This document shows, piece by piece, positions 1-7,362 of a DNA stretch of 41,105 nucleotides. Below the pieces are notes generated by a model. That model ran no database searches, was not told the origin of the DNA, and was given only the letters and a program-made list of their open reading frames with translations. This DNA is from an uncultured Gemmiger sp. (lineage in GTDB: Bacteria > Bacillota > Clostridia > Oscillospirales > Ruminococcaceae): assembly GCA_944382785.1 (NCBI GenBank), contig CALWNO010000023.1:1-41105 (forward strand), in the 5' to 3' direction. Both the position numbers and the translations under genes were made by a program. Each line of letters begins with the position of its first letter. Position 1 is the first letter of the stretch.

Positions 1-7
1 TTCATGA

Positions 8-565
8 TTGCCCCTCTCAATGTGTTCCAGATGTTCATCAGGCGCCTCTCCGCTTCCAGATCACTTCGGTGGCGTAGAGTACCGGGACGAAATAAAAAAG
101 AGCGCCGCCCCGAAGAGCAGCGCCATGGATACAGAACTGAGAGCGTTGGATAAAAAGATAGGCAATCTGGTCAACGCCCTTGCGGATGGCATGAGTAGCG
201 AGGCGGTCTCCGCCAAACTGGCCGAGTTGGAGGAACGCAAGGCCCAGATAGCCGCAAGCAAGCGCATGCTGCAAGCTGCTGAAGAACAGGTCGGCCTTAC
301 TGACCGGCAGATACACGAAGCCGTTGATAAGCTGTCTGTGGCCAATCTGGACAGCCCGGACGGTTTGCGCACTCTGCTGTCCGTGGTCTTGCGTGTGAAT
401 GTATACGCAGACCATATCGAAATATACACGATTTTCGGCGGTAGTGGAAAATCCGGCAAGGGCGACGTGGACGTAAAGAACGCCGCAAAAGATTTTATAA
501 ACACCATCGGTGCCGCTCCACCGGCACCACAAATCCCGAATGCTGATGCATTCGGGATTTTTTAT
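8..565 (+). pseudogene. C-terminal remnant of a large serine recombinase
   Basis: This stretch codes for about 185 residues that look like the coiled-coil C-terminus of a large serine recombinase, the class that integrates and excises conjugative and phage-like elements. The visible part is a long charged helix (about residues 40-95: DTELRALDKKIGNLVNAL, then AKLAELEERKAQIAASK), followed by a beta-rich end with LLSVVLRVNVYADHIEIYTI. The catalytic resolvase domain and the zinc ribbon are absent, and a stop (TGA at 5-7) lies in frame just before it, so it cannot be a complete enzyme. The first 25-30 residues do not look like recombinase, so the break is close to the window start. There is no stop after the recombinase part; the frame runs on to 1018. 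It is best read as debris of a mobile element. Family assignment rests on the coiled-coil pattern alone. Confidence 0.6.
533..563 (+). terminator. Intrinsic terminator after the recombinase remnant
   Basis: An 11-bp perfect stem (ATCCCGAATGC / GCATTCGGGAT) with a four-base loop is followed by a run of six T. It lies inside the open frame that continues from the recombinase remnant, so it marks the natural end of that transcription unit rather than a coding segment. Confidence 0.8.
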
Positions 566-670
566 TTCAGTCCTGCCCCGGTATCAAACCGCTGGCGCCC
601 TCATATACTGGTACAGGCGCTTGTCGTACACGGGAAGCGCTTTGCAGTTTTGTGTTTGCGGGGTGTTTGT

Positions 671-1018
671 ATGTGCGGAATTGCGGGATTTTGCAGTTTA
701 CAGGCCGATTTTCTCCAGCGCGCCGGGGACTGGACCCAGATCCTGGTGGCCATGCGGACGGCCATTGCTCACCGGGGCCATGACCAGACCGGGGAATATC
801 TGCGGCACCATATCGGGCTGGCCCACACCCGGCTGTCCATCCGGGACCTGGCCGGTGGTGCCCAGCCCATGGTGCGCCGCCGGGGAGAGGAAGACTATAA
901 TCACCGGTATTTTTACAGCGTTTTCAAGGCAAAGACCGGCCGCACCGCCACCACCTACCGGGCGGAGCAGCGCGGTCAGGCCGCGCAGGCAACAGGAGAG
1001 GAGGACACGGATGGGTAA
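671..1018 (+). pseudogene. Chimera: AsnB N-terminus fused in frame to AraC/YesN C-terminus
   Basis: A 115-codon frame with two unrelated halves. Residues 1 to about 73 are the start of a glutamine-dependent asparagine synthase: MCGIAGF with the Cys2 nucleophile, then AIAHRGHDQTGEY and LAHTRLSIRDL. Residues from about 74 to 115 look like the last helix of an AraC-type HTH domain (DYNHRYFYSVFKAKTG followed by TYR). Neither half is complete: the glutaminase domain alone needs about 190 residues and the HTH about 100. The frame ends 8 bases inside the next gene, the arrangement expected if a YesN-like response regulator once stood upstream of the lipoprotein gene and was translationally coupled to it. 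The junction lies near 881-901. Probably non-functional. The AraC half is recognised from its motif only. Confidence 0.6.
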
Positions 1019-2618
1019 CCTGCTTTTGCGCCGGGCGTCCGCTCTGGCCTGTGCCCTGCTGCTGGTGTTCCAGGTGGGCTGTGCCCCTGCCGGAGAGGAG
1101 TCCCCCGCTGCCGCCCAGCCCACCACCCTGAAACTGCTGCTGCGGGGCAATGCTTCCGGCCTGGACCGGGTGCTGGAGGAACTGTATGCCCAGATGGACG
1201 AGGAGCACTGCTGGAGGCTGGACATCACCCTGCTGGACGCCGCCGACTATGCCCAGCAGCTGGCCCGCAGCCTCACCGCCCATGAGGATTACGATCTGGT
1301 ATTCGACGCCCAATGGCTCACCCTGGTAAGCCAGTCCCAGCGCAACAGCTACAAAAACCTCAACACCTATTTCAACAACCCCGACTATCCCGGCCTGCAG
1401 CGGGCGTTCAGCCAGGAATATCTGGATGCCAACCGCATTGACGGGGATATCTACGGCATTCCCTTTACCAACACCTATTACGATGTTCCGGGCATGTTTT
1501 ACCGCAAGGATATCCTGCGGCAGCTGGACCTGGGCTTTGACACCATCACCTCCCGGGACCAGATGCTGGCGTTCTGGCAGGCGGTACAGGCCCAGGGCCA
1601 GTACAAGCCGCTGACCCTGGGCAGCCGCGGGTTTTATGTGGCCAATCTGCCCGAAATCACCCTGCGCGCCGCCAACATTCTGGATGTGAACGGGTGGAGT
1701 TTCTGGGATTATCCCGCCAAAGTGGTTCTTTCCCAGGACGGCACCCGGGTGCTGGATGTGGTTTTTCCCGGGGACGATGCCTCCCGGTTTGCCGCCTTTG
1801 CGGAACCCTACAACACCGGCAATTTTCTGGATGCGTACCTGCTGCAGAACGCGGCCTGCTACACGTACTGTGACCCCGACGATCTGTTGAAACCGGACGG
1901 CAAGACGGATTTTCTGGCCGGCAGTTCCGCCTCCTTTGAGGGGACACTGGGCAGCGGCGGTTCCGCCCAGATCCAGCAGCAGCTGCGCCAGACCGTGCCG
2001 GATGCCGAGGTGGCTTTCTGGGCGTATGACACGGCATTCCTGCCCCAGAACCGCACCGAGGAATCCCTGCGGGTGGATTATGCCGCCTGGAATTTTCTCT
2101 GTGTGCCCTCCTACAGCACCGACACCGACCAGGTCATGGCCTTTCTGGACTGGCTGTACAGCGACTGGTCCTGCCTGGACCTGTTCAACTACGGCGTGGA
2201 AGGAGAAGACTGGCAGGCGGTGGGAGAGGAAGAATACACCCTGCTGGAAAATCCGGCGGGCGCCTTCAGTTTTCCCGCCTACGAGCTGGCCTGGAACCCC
2301 CAGCATCACCGGTTGGATGCCTCCATGAACGAGGAGGAGCGCAGCCTGATGGAATACATCTACGATGAGGACAGCTATACCCCTTCGCCCCTGACCGGCT
2401 TCCAGCTGAACACCACCCCCATCGCCATCGAGCTGGCCCGCCTGGATGCCTTGTATGAGGAATACTACACCGGATTCACCCACGGGGCCTACGGCGACCA
2501 GACTGCCGCCATGATTGCCGAACTGCACGCCCGCAGCGAGCAGGTGGGGCTGGAAAAGGTCCGCGCCGAGATCATCAGCCAGGTACAGCAGCACCTGGAC
2601 GCCCGGGCTGCCGGGTAA
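1011..2618 (+). CDS. Extracellular solute-binding lipoprotein (ABC transporter type)
   Basis: A 535-residue protein with an export signal: a short basic start, a hydrophobic stretch (ALACALLLVF) and a candidate lipidation Cys24 in VFQVGC. Gln at -3 of the lipobox is unusual, but the Cys is followed by the Ala/Pro/Glu-rich spacer typical of lipoproteins. The mature part fits the family 1 sugar/peptide-binding protein fold: it is rich in Tyr, Trp and Asp, has a YGIPFTNTYYDVPGMFYRKD segment and a C-terminal helical lobe. The ATG at 1011 is chosen because AGGAGAGGAGG precedes it and the signal peptide starts there. No permease or ATPase gene follows, so any transport partner is elsewhere. The upstream AraC remnant suggests it once belonged to a two-component/YesN-controlled set. 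The ligand cannot be read from the sequence. Confidence 0.8.
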   Translation: MGNLLLRRASALACALLLVFQVGCAPAGEESPAAAQPTTLKLLLRGNASGLDRVLEELYAQMDEEHCWRLDITLLDAADYAQQLARSLTAHEDYDLVFDAQWLTLVSQSQRNSYKNLNTYFNNPDYPGLQRAFSQEYLDANRIDGDIYGIPFTNTYYDVPGMFYRKDILRQLDLGFDTITSRDQMLAFWQAVQAQGQYKPLTLGSRGFYVANLPEITLRAANILDVNGWSFWDYPAKVVLSQDGTRVLDVVFPGDDASRFAAFAEPYNTGNFLDAYLLQNAACYTYCDPDDLLKPDGKTDFLAGSSASFEGTLGSGGSAQIQQQLRQTVPDAEVAFWAYDTAFLPQNRTEESLRVDYAAWNFLCVPSYSTDTDQVMAFLDWLYSDWSCLDLFNYGVEGEDWQAVGEEEYTLLENPAGAFSFPAYELAWNPQHHRLDASMNEEERSLMEYIYDEDSYTPSPLTGFQLNTTPIAIELARLDALYEEYYTGFTHGAYGDQTAAMIAELHARSEQVGLEKVRAEIISQVQQHLDARAAG

Positions 2619-2670
2619 GGCCGGGTACAAAATTCCACACCGGTCCCCTGTGGGCAAACCTGCACAAGAC

Positions 2671-2726
2671 AAACACCTCCGCCGCGCTGTATACTGAAAC
2701 CAGTACAGCGAAGCGGAGGTGTTTTT
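2671..2726 (+). promoter_or_regulatory. Hairpin that buries the Shine-Dalgarno of the next gene
   Basis: AAACACCTCCGC (2671-2682) pairs perfectly with GCGGAGGTGTTT (2713-2724). Inside it CGCTGTA (2685-2691) pairs with TACAGCG (2704-2710), separated only by a 2x2 internal loop. The right arm contains the GGAGGTG ribosome-binding site, and a run of five T ends directly at the ATG (2727). The structure can serve as terminator for the lipoprotein gene and as a lid on the ribosome-binding site. Confidence 0.65.
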
Positions 2727-3581
2727 ATGCGTCTTGGTCTTGTGCAGAGCCGTCACAACGCCATGTATGATTTTCTGAATCCGGAATTTTCCTTTTCGGT
2801 TCCCCAATGCCTGGCCATGCAGCAACAGCAGCTGGAACAGAATCTGCAGCTGCTGGAGGAGGCCGCCGGGCAGGGCTATGATCTGCTGGTGACCACCGAG
2901 TGCATCAACTACATCCGCACCAGCGGAGAGAACCGGCCTGAGGACAGGGCCTTCTATCCCCTGCTGACCGGCGCCCCCGTACAAGCCCTGGCCGATGCCG
3001 CCCGACGGGCCCACAGCTGGCTGGTGGCGGGTCTGGGTTTTGCCCAGGCAGACCATGTGTACAATGGTGCCCTGGTTTTTGACCGGGAAGGAGTCCTGCG
3101 GCAGGTATACCGGAAACTGCATCTGGCCGGGGACGAAAGCCGGGTCTTTACCCCGGGAGACAGTTTTTGTGTACAGCAGACAGAATTCGGACGGTTCGGG
3201 GTCTGTATCTGCTGGGACATGCAGTTTCCCGAAACCGCCCGCACCCTGGCCCTGCAGGGCGCGGACCTGATCCTCTGCCCCACCTGGGGATGGGAGGCCG
3301 ACCTGTACGGCCGGGCCCGCGCCTATGAAAACGGCATCTATGCGGCGGCGGCCATGGCGGTGCCCGCCTGGGGACCTGTCGAAGCCCCCCGCACCCCCAG
3401 CAGCCTGGTCACCCCGGAAGGCCGGTTGTCGGTCTGCGGCCCTGCCGACCGTCCGGCCCTGGTCTGTGCAGAAATGGATCTGCAGAGTGTTGCGGCCTCC
3501 CGTGCACTGCGGCTGGGTGGACGGCGGCCCGGTCTGTACGGGGCGCTGGGAGTGGAAGGAGGGCCTTCCTGCTCCGCTTGA
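2727..3581 (+). CDS. Carbon-nitrogen hydrolase (nitrilase superfamily)
   Basis: A 284-residue amidohydrolase of the nitrilase superfamily, which hydrolyses or condenses small amides through a cysteine thioester. The catalytic triad is visible: Glu58 (in VTTECIN), Lys130 (YRKLHL) and Cys162 (CICWDMQFPE). The region after the nucleophile (GADLILCPTWGW) and the RARAYEN segment also fit. The length is close to that of single-domain family members. The N-terminus differs slightly from the usual start because an extra 25-residue stretch (about 12-36) interrupts the first strand-helix unit. The substrate is not predictable from sequence; omega-amidase and N-carbamoyl amidase are family possibilities. 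It has its own leader hairpin and is followed by a strong terminator, so it is probably transcribed alone or by read-through. Confidence 0.88.
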   Translation: MRLGLVQSRHNAMYDFLNPEFSFSVPQCLAMQQQQLEQNLQLLEEAAGQGYDLLVTTECINYIRTSGENRPEDRAFYPLLTGAPVQALADAARRAHSWLVAGLGFAQADHVYNGALVFDREGVLRQVYRKLHLAGDESRVFTPGDSFCVQQTEFGRFGVCICWDMQFPETARTLALQGADLILCPTWGWEADLYGRARAYENGIYAAAAMAVPAWGPVEAPRTPSSLVTPEGRLSVCGPADRPALVCAEMDLQSVAASRALRLGGRRPGLYGALGVEGGPSCSA

Positions 3582-3707
3582 CAAGGCTTTGGGGAAACGG
3601 TACAATGGCAAGTAGTATCCCTCTTTCAACAAGGGCAGGACCGGGCCATCGCCAAGCCGCATCCTTTCACGGCGGACCTTCCGGCCCGCTTCGGGACAAA
3701 CAAGCAG

Positions 3708-3734
3708 GCCCCCGGCAGCTGCCGGGGGCTTTTT
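3708..3734 (+). terminator. Intrinsic terminator of the nitrilase gene
   Basis: GCCCCCGGC and GCCGGGGGC form a 9-bp GC stem with an AGCT loop, followed by five T. The position, 127 bases after the nitrilase stop, suggests a short untranslated tail. Confidence 0.9.
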
Positions 3735-3743
3735 GCAACACAA

Positions 3744-3777
3744 AACGGCGTGTCGGTCCCTGTTCCGACACGCCGTT
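3744..3777. repeat. Perfect 13-bp inverted repeat (hairpin)
   Basis: AACGGCGTGTCGG pairs with CCGACACGCCGTT around an eight-base loop. There is no T run on the + strand; on the - strand the stem is followed by TTTTGTGTT. No - strand gene ends here, so it may be a processing or stability element, or a second barrier behind the terminator at 3708. Confidence 0.6.
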
Positions 3778-3808
3778 CCCGAAAAGAAGAAAAGAGAAAG
3801 AGGAGTGG

Positions 3809-3886
3809 ATGAAAAAGTTTGTCTGCTTCCCAGCGGACTTTGGATCCGGATCCCTGTTCCCGGATGTTCCTTTTGGGAACAATTAA
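3809..3886 (+). CDS. Possible 25-residue peptide
   Basis: A short frame beginning MKKFVCFPADFG and ending VPFGNN, preceded by AGGAG only three bases from the ATG, which is closer than usual. The composition is ordinary, with no membrane segment and no run of a regulatory amino acid that would mark it as a classic attenuation leader. It sits between a terminator and queH. It could be a genuine micro-peptide or chance. Confidence 0.2.
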   Translation: MKKFVCFPADFGSGSLFPDVPFGNN

Positions 3887-3919
3887 AGAATACCCGAAAG
3901 ATGTGACAGAAAAGTGATG

Positions 3920-3952
3920 GTTCTTTCAAGAAATTACGAAAGAACTTGAAAG
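3920..3952 (+). repeat. Two mutually exclusive inverted repeats upstream of queH
   Basis: GTTCTTTC (3920-3927) is the inverse of GAAAGAAC (3938-3945), and CTTTCAAG (3923-3930) is the inverse of CTTGAAAG (3945-3952). The left arm is shared, so only one of the two stems can form at a time. The element ends 37 bases before the queH start and has no T run after it, so it may act as an operator or on translation rather than termination. Confidence 0.45.
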
Positions 3953-3989
3953 ACTCTGTGAATAAACCCGCAAAGAAGGAAATTTTGTC

Positions 3990-4649
3990 ATGCCCAACCG
4001 CATCAATTACGAACTGGAAATGGAAAAGACCATCCGGGCCCTGGCCGCCGAAGGCCGCCGTCCCCGGCTGCTGCTGCACGCCTGCTGCGCCCCCTGTTCC
4101 AGCGCCACCCTGGAGCGTCTGGCCGACGCCTTCGAGGTGACCATCCTTTACTACAATCCCAACATTGCCCCGCCGGAGGAATACCACCGCCGGGCGGATG
4201 AGCTGGACCGGTTTGTGCAGGACGCCGGGTACGCCGGGCGGGGCATCACGGTGGTGCGCCTGCCCTACGACCCGCAGGAATTCTATACCGCTGTGCGCGG
4301 GCTGGAGAACGAACCGGAAAAGGGCGAGCGCTGCACCGTATGTTATCGGATGCGGCTGGAACAGGCCGCCCTCTACGCCGCCGGACACAACTTTGAATGG
4401 TTCACCACCACTCTGTCCATCTCCCCCATGAAGGACCCGGTGCGGCTGAACACCATCGGCACCCAGCTGGCAGACCGGTACGGGGTGCGGTACCTGCAAA
4501 GCGAGTTCCGCAAGAAGGACGGTTACAAGCGCAGCCTGACCCTGAGCAGTGAATACGGGTTGTACCGGCAGGACTATTGCGGCTGTATTTTCAGCAAACA
4601 GGAGCGGGAACGCCAGGCAGCGGCCCGCCAAAAGGAGGCAGAACAATGA
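3990..4649 (+). CDS. queH: Epoxyqueuosine reductase QueH
   Basis: A 219-residue member of the DUF208/QueH family, which carries out the last step of queuosine synthesis, reduction of epoxyqueuosine to queuosine in the tRNA wobble position. The family signature is complete: the Cys pair HACCAPC (Cys32, Cys33, Cys36), Cys115 and Cys118 in ERCTVCYRM, and the C-terminal YRQDYCGC (Cys197, Cys199). In the known family these cysteines hold an iron-sulfur cluster and a second metal. QueH is a non-homologous replacement for the cobalamin-dependent QueG and is common in Clostridia. The stop overlaps the start of the following dehydrogenase in an ATGA arrangement, so the two are co-translated although no pathway link is obvious. 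The first ATG after the leader (AAGGAAATTTTGTC precedes it) is used. Confidence 0.94.
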   Translation: MPNRINYELEMEKTIRALAAEGRRPRLLLHACCAPCSSATLERLADAFEVTILYYNPNIAPPEEYHRRADELDRFVQDAGYAGRGITVVRLPYDPQEFYTAVRGLENEPEKGERCTVCYRMRLEQAALYAAGHNFEWFTTTLSISPMKDPVRLNTIGTQLADRYGVRYLQSEFRKKDGYKRSLTLSSEYGLYRQDYCGCIFSKQERERQAAARQKEAEQ

Positions 4650-5644
4650 AACGGATTCTGGTAGCCTTACCCCTGAATGAGGAACAGTGCGACCGGCTGC
4701 ACAAGGCCGCTCCGGGCACCGAGATGCACATCATCGCCCAGCCGTCGGAAGAGGACATTCGCTGGGCGGACGTGATCATGGGCAACGTGCCGGTGGAGAT
4801 CATCCGGAAAAACGACCATCTGGAATGGTTCCAGAGCAACTTTGCGGGCCCCGACCCCTACCTGGAGCCGGGGGTGCTGCTCGAAGGCTGCTATGTGACC
4901 AACGCCACCGGCGCTTACGGGCTGGCCATCAGCGAGTGGATGCTGGGCATGTGGCTGGGGTTGTGCAAGGATCTGTTCCTGTACCGGGACCGGCAGAACG
5001 ACCATTGCTGGGATGCCATCGAACGGCCGGTGCGCAGTGTGGACGGGTCCAAGGTCCTCTGCGTGGGGCTGGGGGACATCGGTTCCAGCTTTGCCCGCCG
5101 GGCCCATGCCCTGGGTGCCCGGGTGGTGGGGGTGCGCCGCCATGCCCCCGACACCTGCCCTTCCTACTGTGAGCGGGTGGTGGGCCAGGAGGACCTGGAC
5201 GCCGAGCTGCCCGATGCCGATCTGGTAGCCCTGAGCCTGCCAGGCACCAGCGAGACCACCCACCTGTTTGACGCCGCCCGCATTGCCCGGATGAAGCCCG
5301 GGTCCATCCTGATGAACGTGGGCCGGGGCACAGCGGTGGACACCCGGGCCCTGACCGAAGCGCTGCGCACCGGGCACCTCTTCGGCGCTGCCCTGGATGT
5401 GACCGACCCGGAGCCTTTGCCCCCCGCGCATCCCCTGTGGAAGCAGCGCAACGCCATCATCACCCCCCACATTTCGGGGCGGTTCAGCCTGCCCCGGACC
5501 CTGGACCTGATCGTGGACATCTTTGCCCGCAATCTGCGCCACTATCTCAACGGCGAGACGCTGGACAACCAGATGTCCCGCCTGACCCACTATGTGAGCG
5601 AGGACACCGCCGGGCAGCGGCTGCGCTGCGAGCCGGACGACTGA
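4646..5644 (+). CDS. NAD-dependent D-2-hydroxyacid dehydrogenase
   Basis: A 332-residue cytosolic oxidoreductase that interconverts 2-keto acids and D-2-hydroxy acids with NAD(H) or NADP(H). The nucleotide fold starts at residue 137 with GLGDIG (141-146). The catalytic residues are in place: Arg227 (NVGRGTAVD), Glu256 (DPEPLP) and His275 (TPHISG). Length and domain order match the GhrA/hydroxypyruvate-reductase-like branch. The substrate cannot be decided; glyoxylate, hydroxypyruvate or a bulkier keto acid are all possible. The ATG overlaps the queH stop by four bases (ATGA), and AAAGGAGG in the end of queH is the ribosome-binding site. It is followed 44 bases later by the membrane protein gene without a terminator. 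Confidence 0.9.
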   Translation: MKRILVALPLNEEQCDRLHKAAPGTEMHIIAQPSEEDIRWADVIMGNVPVEIIRKNDHLEWFQSNFAGPDPYLEPGVLLEGCYVTNATGAYGLAISEWMLGMWLGLCKDLFLYRDRQNDHCWDAIERPVRSVDGSKVLCVGLGDIGSSFARRAHALGARVVGVRRHAPDTCPSYCERVVGQEDLDAELPDADLVALSLPGTSETTHLFDAARIARMKPGSILMNVGRGTAVDTRALTEALRTGHLFGAALDVTDPEPLPPAHPLWKQRNAIITPHISGRFSLPRTLDLIVDIFARNLRHYLNGETLDNQMSRLTHYVSEDTAGQRLRCEPDD

Positions 5645-5688
5645 ACCTTGCATCCGCCCCTCCCTTCTGACACCGAGAGGTTTCTGGT

Positions 5689-6987
5689 ATGACATTTTAT
5701 ACTCTGGTATGGCTGTTCTTCTGCTATTCCTTCCTGGGCTGGCTGGCCGAGGTCCTGTTTACCGCCGTGCGCAAGCGCCGCTACCAGGACCGGGGCGTGC
5801 TGGGCGGTCCCCTGTGCCTGATCTACGGCGTGGCGGGCAGCATCATCACCGTGGGCCTGCGGGAACTGGCTGCCGACAGCTGGTTTTTCCTGTTTTTGTT
5901 CAGCGCCGTCATCGCCACGGCGGTGGAATGGGTCGGCGGGCACATTCTGGAACGGTTCACCGACGCCCGCTGGTGGGACTATTCCGACCGGAAATTCAAC
6001 CTGGACGGGTACATCTGCCTGACGGCCTCGGTATTCTGGGGCGCGCTGGGCGTGGTGGCCGTAAAATGGGGCGCTCCCCTGCTGTTGGGCCTCTTTGGCC
6101 TGCTGCCCGCTCTGGCCGGTCAGATCCTGATCTGGGTATTGCTGGTTTTGCTGGTGCTGGACGGCATCGGCACTGTGCTGACCCTGGCGGGCATCCGGTA
6201 CAAGTTCTCCCAGGCACAGGCGGTACACAACCGTCTGGCTGCCATGACCCTGGACCTGGGCATGTGGGTGCTGGGCTGCACCGAGCGCCGCATGGCCAAG
6301 GCCTATCCCCAGGCCAATTTTGTGCGCCCCAAGCGGGAGAAAAGCACCGTCTTTGCCGAAGGATGCAGCTTCTACAAACTGTTTTTGCTCTTTGTCATCG
6401 GGGCATTCCTGGGAGATGTGGCCGAAACCATCTTCTGCCGCATCACCGCCGGGGTATGGATGAGCCGGTCCAGCCTGGTATGGGGACCTTTCTCCATCGT
6501 GTGGGGGCTGGCCATCTCGATGGTGACCCTGCTGCTCTACCGCTACAAGGACAAAAGCGCCAGCTGGCTGTTTGTGGCCGGCACCCTGCTGGGCGGCGCC
6601 TATGAGTATCTGTGCAGCGTCTTTACCGAGATCGTCTTTGGTGCGGTATTCTGGGATTACAGCAAGATCCCCTTCAACCTGGGCGGACGCATCAATCTGC
6701 TGTACTGCTTCTTCTGGGGCTTTGCAGCGGTGGCCTGGTTCAAGATCTTCTATCCGCCCCTGTCCGCAGGCATTGAAAAGCTGCCCCGCCGGTTCGGTGC
6801 GGTGCTGACCTGGTGCCTGGTGGTGTTCATGTGCGCCAACATGGTGGTGAGCTCGGCGGCCCTGTCCCGCTACACCGCCCGCATTGAGGGCAAATCCGCC
6901 GACAGCGAGATCGCCGTGTATCTGGACGAACACTTTGACGACGCCCGGATGCAGCGCATCTATCCCAAGTTCGTGCACACCGGCTGA
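5689..6987 (+). CDS. Duplicated CmpB-like polytopic membrane protein (PF06541 type)
   Basis: A 432-residue integral membrane protein made of two homologous halves. Each half starts with an amphipathic entry helix (YSFLGWLAEVLF near 13-24; GAFLGDVAETIF near 238-249), continues through several membrane segments with a conserved Glu (ATAVEW; GAYEYL), and has the landmark WDYSDRKFNLDGYI (96-109) or WDYSKIPFNLGGRI (322-335). This landmark and the Trp/Gly-rich segment after it are typical of the family called putative ABC-transporter type IV. A charged loop of about 60 residues (170-228) links the halves. No ATPase is next to it, so the transporter label is uncertain. A C-terminal soluble tail of about 45 residues ends the protein. 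The gene ends at a bidirectional terminator. Confidence 0.8.
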   Translation: MTFYTLVWLFFCYSFLGWLAEVLFTAVRKRRYQDRGVLGGPLCLIYGVAGSIITVGLRELAADSWFFLFLFSAVIATAVEWVGGHILERFTDARWWDYSDRKFNLDGYICLTASVFWGALGVVAVKWGAPLLLGLFGLLPALAGQILIWVLLVLLVLDGIGTVLTLAGIRYKFSQAQAVHNRLAAMTLDLGMWVLGCTERRMAKAYPQANFVRPKREKSTVFAEGCSFYKLFLLFVIGAFLGDVAETIFCRITAGVWMSRSSLVWGPFSIVWGLAISMVTLLLYRYKDKSASWLFVAGTLLGGAYEYLCSVFTEIVFGAVFWDYSKIPFNLGGRINLLYCFFWGFAAVAWFKIFYPPLSAGIEKLPRRFGAVLTWCLVVFMCANMVVSSAALSRYTARIEGKSADSEIAVYLDEHFDDARMQRIYPKFVHTG

Positions 6988-7002
6988 TCCCAACAAACAC
7001 AA

Positions 7003-7045
7003 AAAACGGCCCCTCCGGGAAGTTTTTTCCCGAAGGGGCCGTTTT
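7003..7045. terminator. Bidirectional terminator between convergent genes
   Basis: A 19-bp stem with a single mismatch starts AAAACGGCCCC and ends GGGGCCGTTTT, with a five-base loop. The A tract on the left and T tract on the right let it work for the + strand membrane protein gene and the - strand DUF1540 gene. Confidence 0.88.
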
Positions 7046-7063
7046 GCACTGCCGTACAGGCAG

Positions 7064-7222
7064 TTACTTCTGTTCGTAGCTCTGGCAGAAGTGCGGGGTA
7101 TCCACACCGGAGGAAGCATTGTCGGTGTGGTGGGTGATCTTGATCTGGCTCAGGTCACATTTCTGGCAGTCGATGTTGTGGGCGCAGGCGTCCACATCGC
7201 AGAAAACACCGTGGTTTTCCAT
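7064..7222 (-). CDS. DUF1540 small cysteine-rich protein
   Basis: A 52-residue protein with the DUF1540 pattern: C8-x4-C13-x5-C19-x2-C22, HN after the second Cys, and a last Cys46 near the C-terminus. The spacing suggests a metal-binding knot. The family is widespread in Clostridia and often occurs in spore-forming species, but its function is unknown. The start at 7222 is chosen because GAAAGGAAGGTGA lies at normal distance and the family begins shortly before the first Cys; a longer open frame upstream lacks such a site. It stands alone between the bidirectional terminator and the terminator of the tRNA-Gln unit. Confidence 0.82.
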   Translation of the reverse strand: MENHGVFCDVDACAHNIDCQKCDLSQIKITHHTDNASSGVDTPHFCQSYEQK

Positions 7223-7324
7223 GGGAGTCACCTTCCTTTCAAGGCAAAGCATTTTTGGGGGACGGCCTTTGCCGCCCTGCAAGGAAAGTATGCCCCACCC
7301 CACAGCGGATTAAACATTCCCGGC

Positions 7325-7358
7325 AAAAAAACGAGCCCCCGTCTGCGCGACGGGGGCT
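7325..7358 (-). terminator. Terminator of the tRNA-Gln unit
   Basis: On the - strand a 10-bp stem AGCCCCCGTC / GACGGGGGCT with a five-base loop is followed by CG and seven T. It begins five bases after the CCA end of tRNA-Gln. Confidence 0.88.
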
Positions 7359-7362
7359 TGTT

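Larger units (their letters stand above)
3582..3989. other. 408-base intergenic region with two hairpins, a short frame and nested inverted repeats
   Basis: No conserved gene is visible here. It contains the terminator of the nitrilase gene (3708-3734), a second perfect 13-bp hairpin (3744-3777), a 25-codon frame (3809-3886) and, just before queH, two overlapping inverted repeats (3920-3952). From 3780 on the region is markedly richer in A and T than the coding DNA around it. Confidence 0.7.

Noticed and set aside
3891-3989. A preQ1 riboswitch in front of queH
   Set aside because: The A-rich tail and C-rich loop of preQ1 aptamers are not seen; only the nested inverted repeats are reported.
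924-4646. A very long open frame (about 1240 codons) on the - strand
   Set aside because: It is the GC-driven antisense shadow of the lipoprotein, nitrilase and queH genes, has no ribosome-binding site or domain, and its composition (Gly/Val/Gln/His) is typical of antisense frames in high-GC DNA.
5590-7119. A 509-codon - strand frame opposite the CmpB-like gene
   Set aside because: It crosses the strong bidirectional terminator at 7003-7045 and lies opposite a membrane protein with clear internal duplication.
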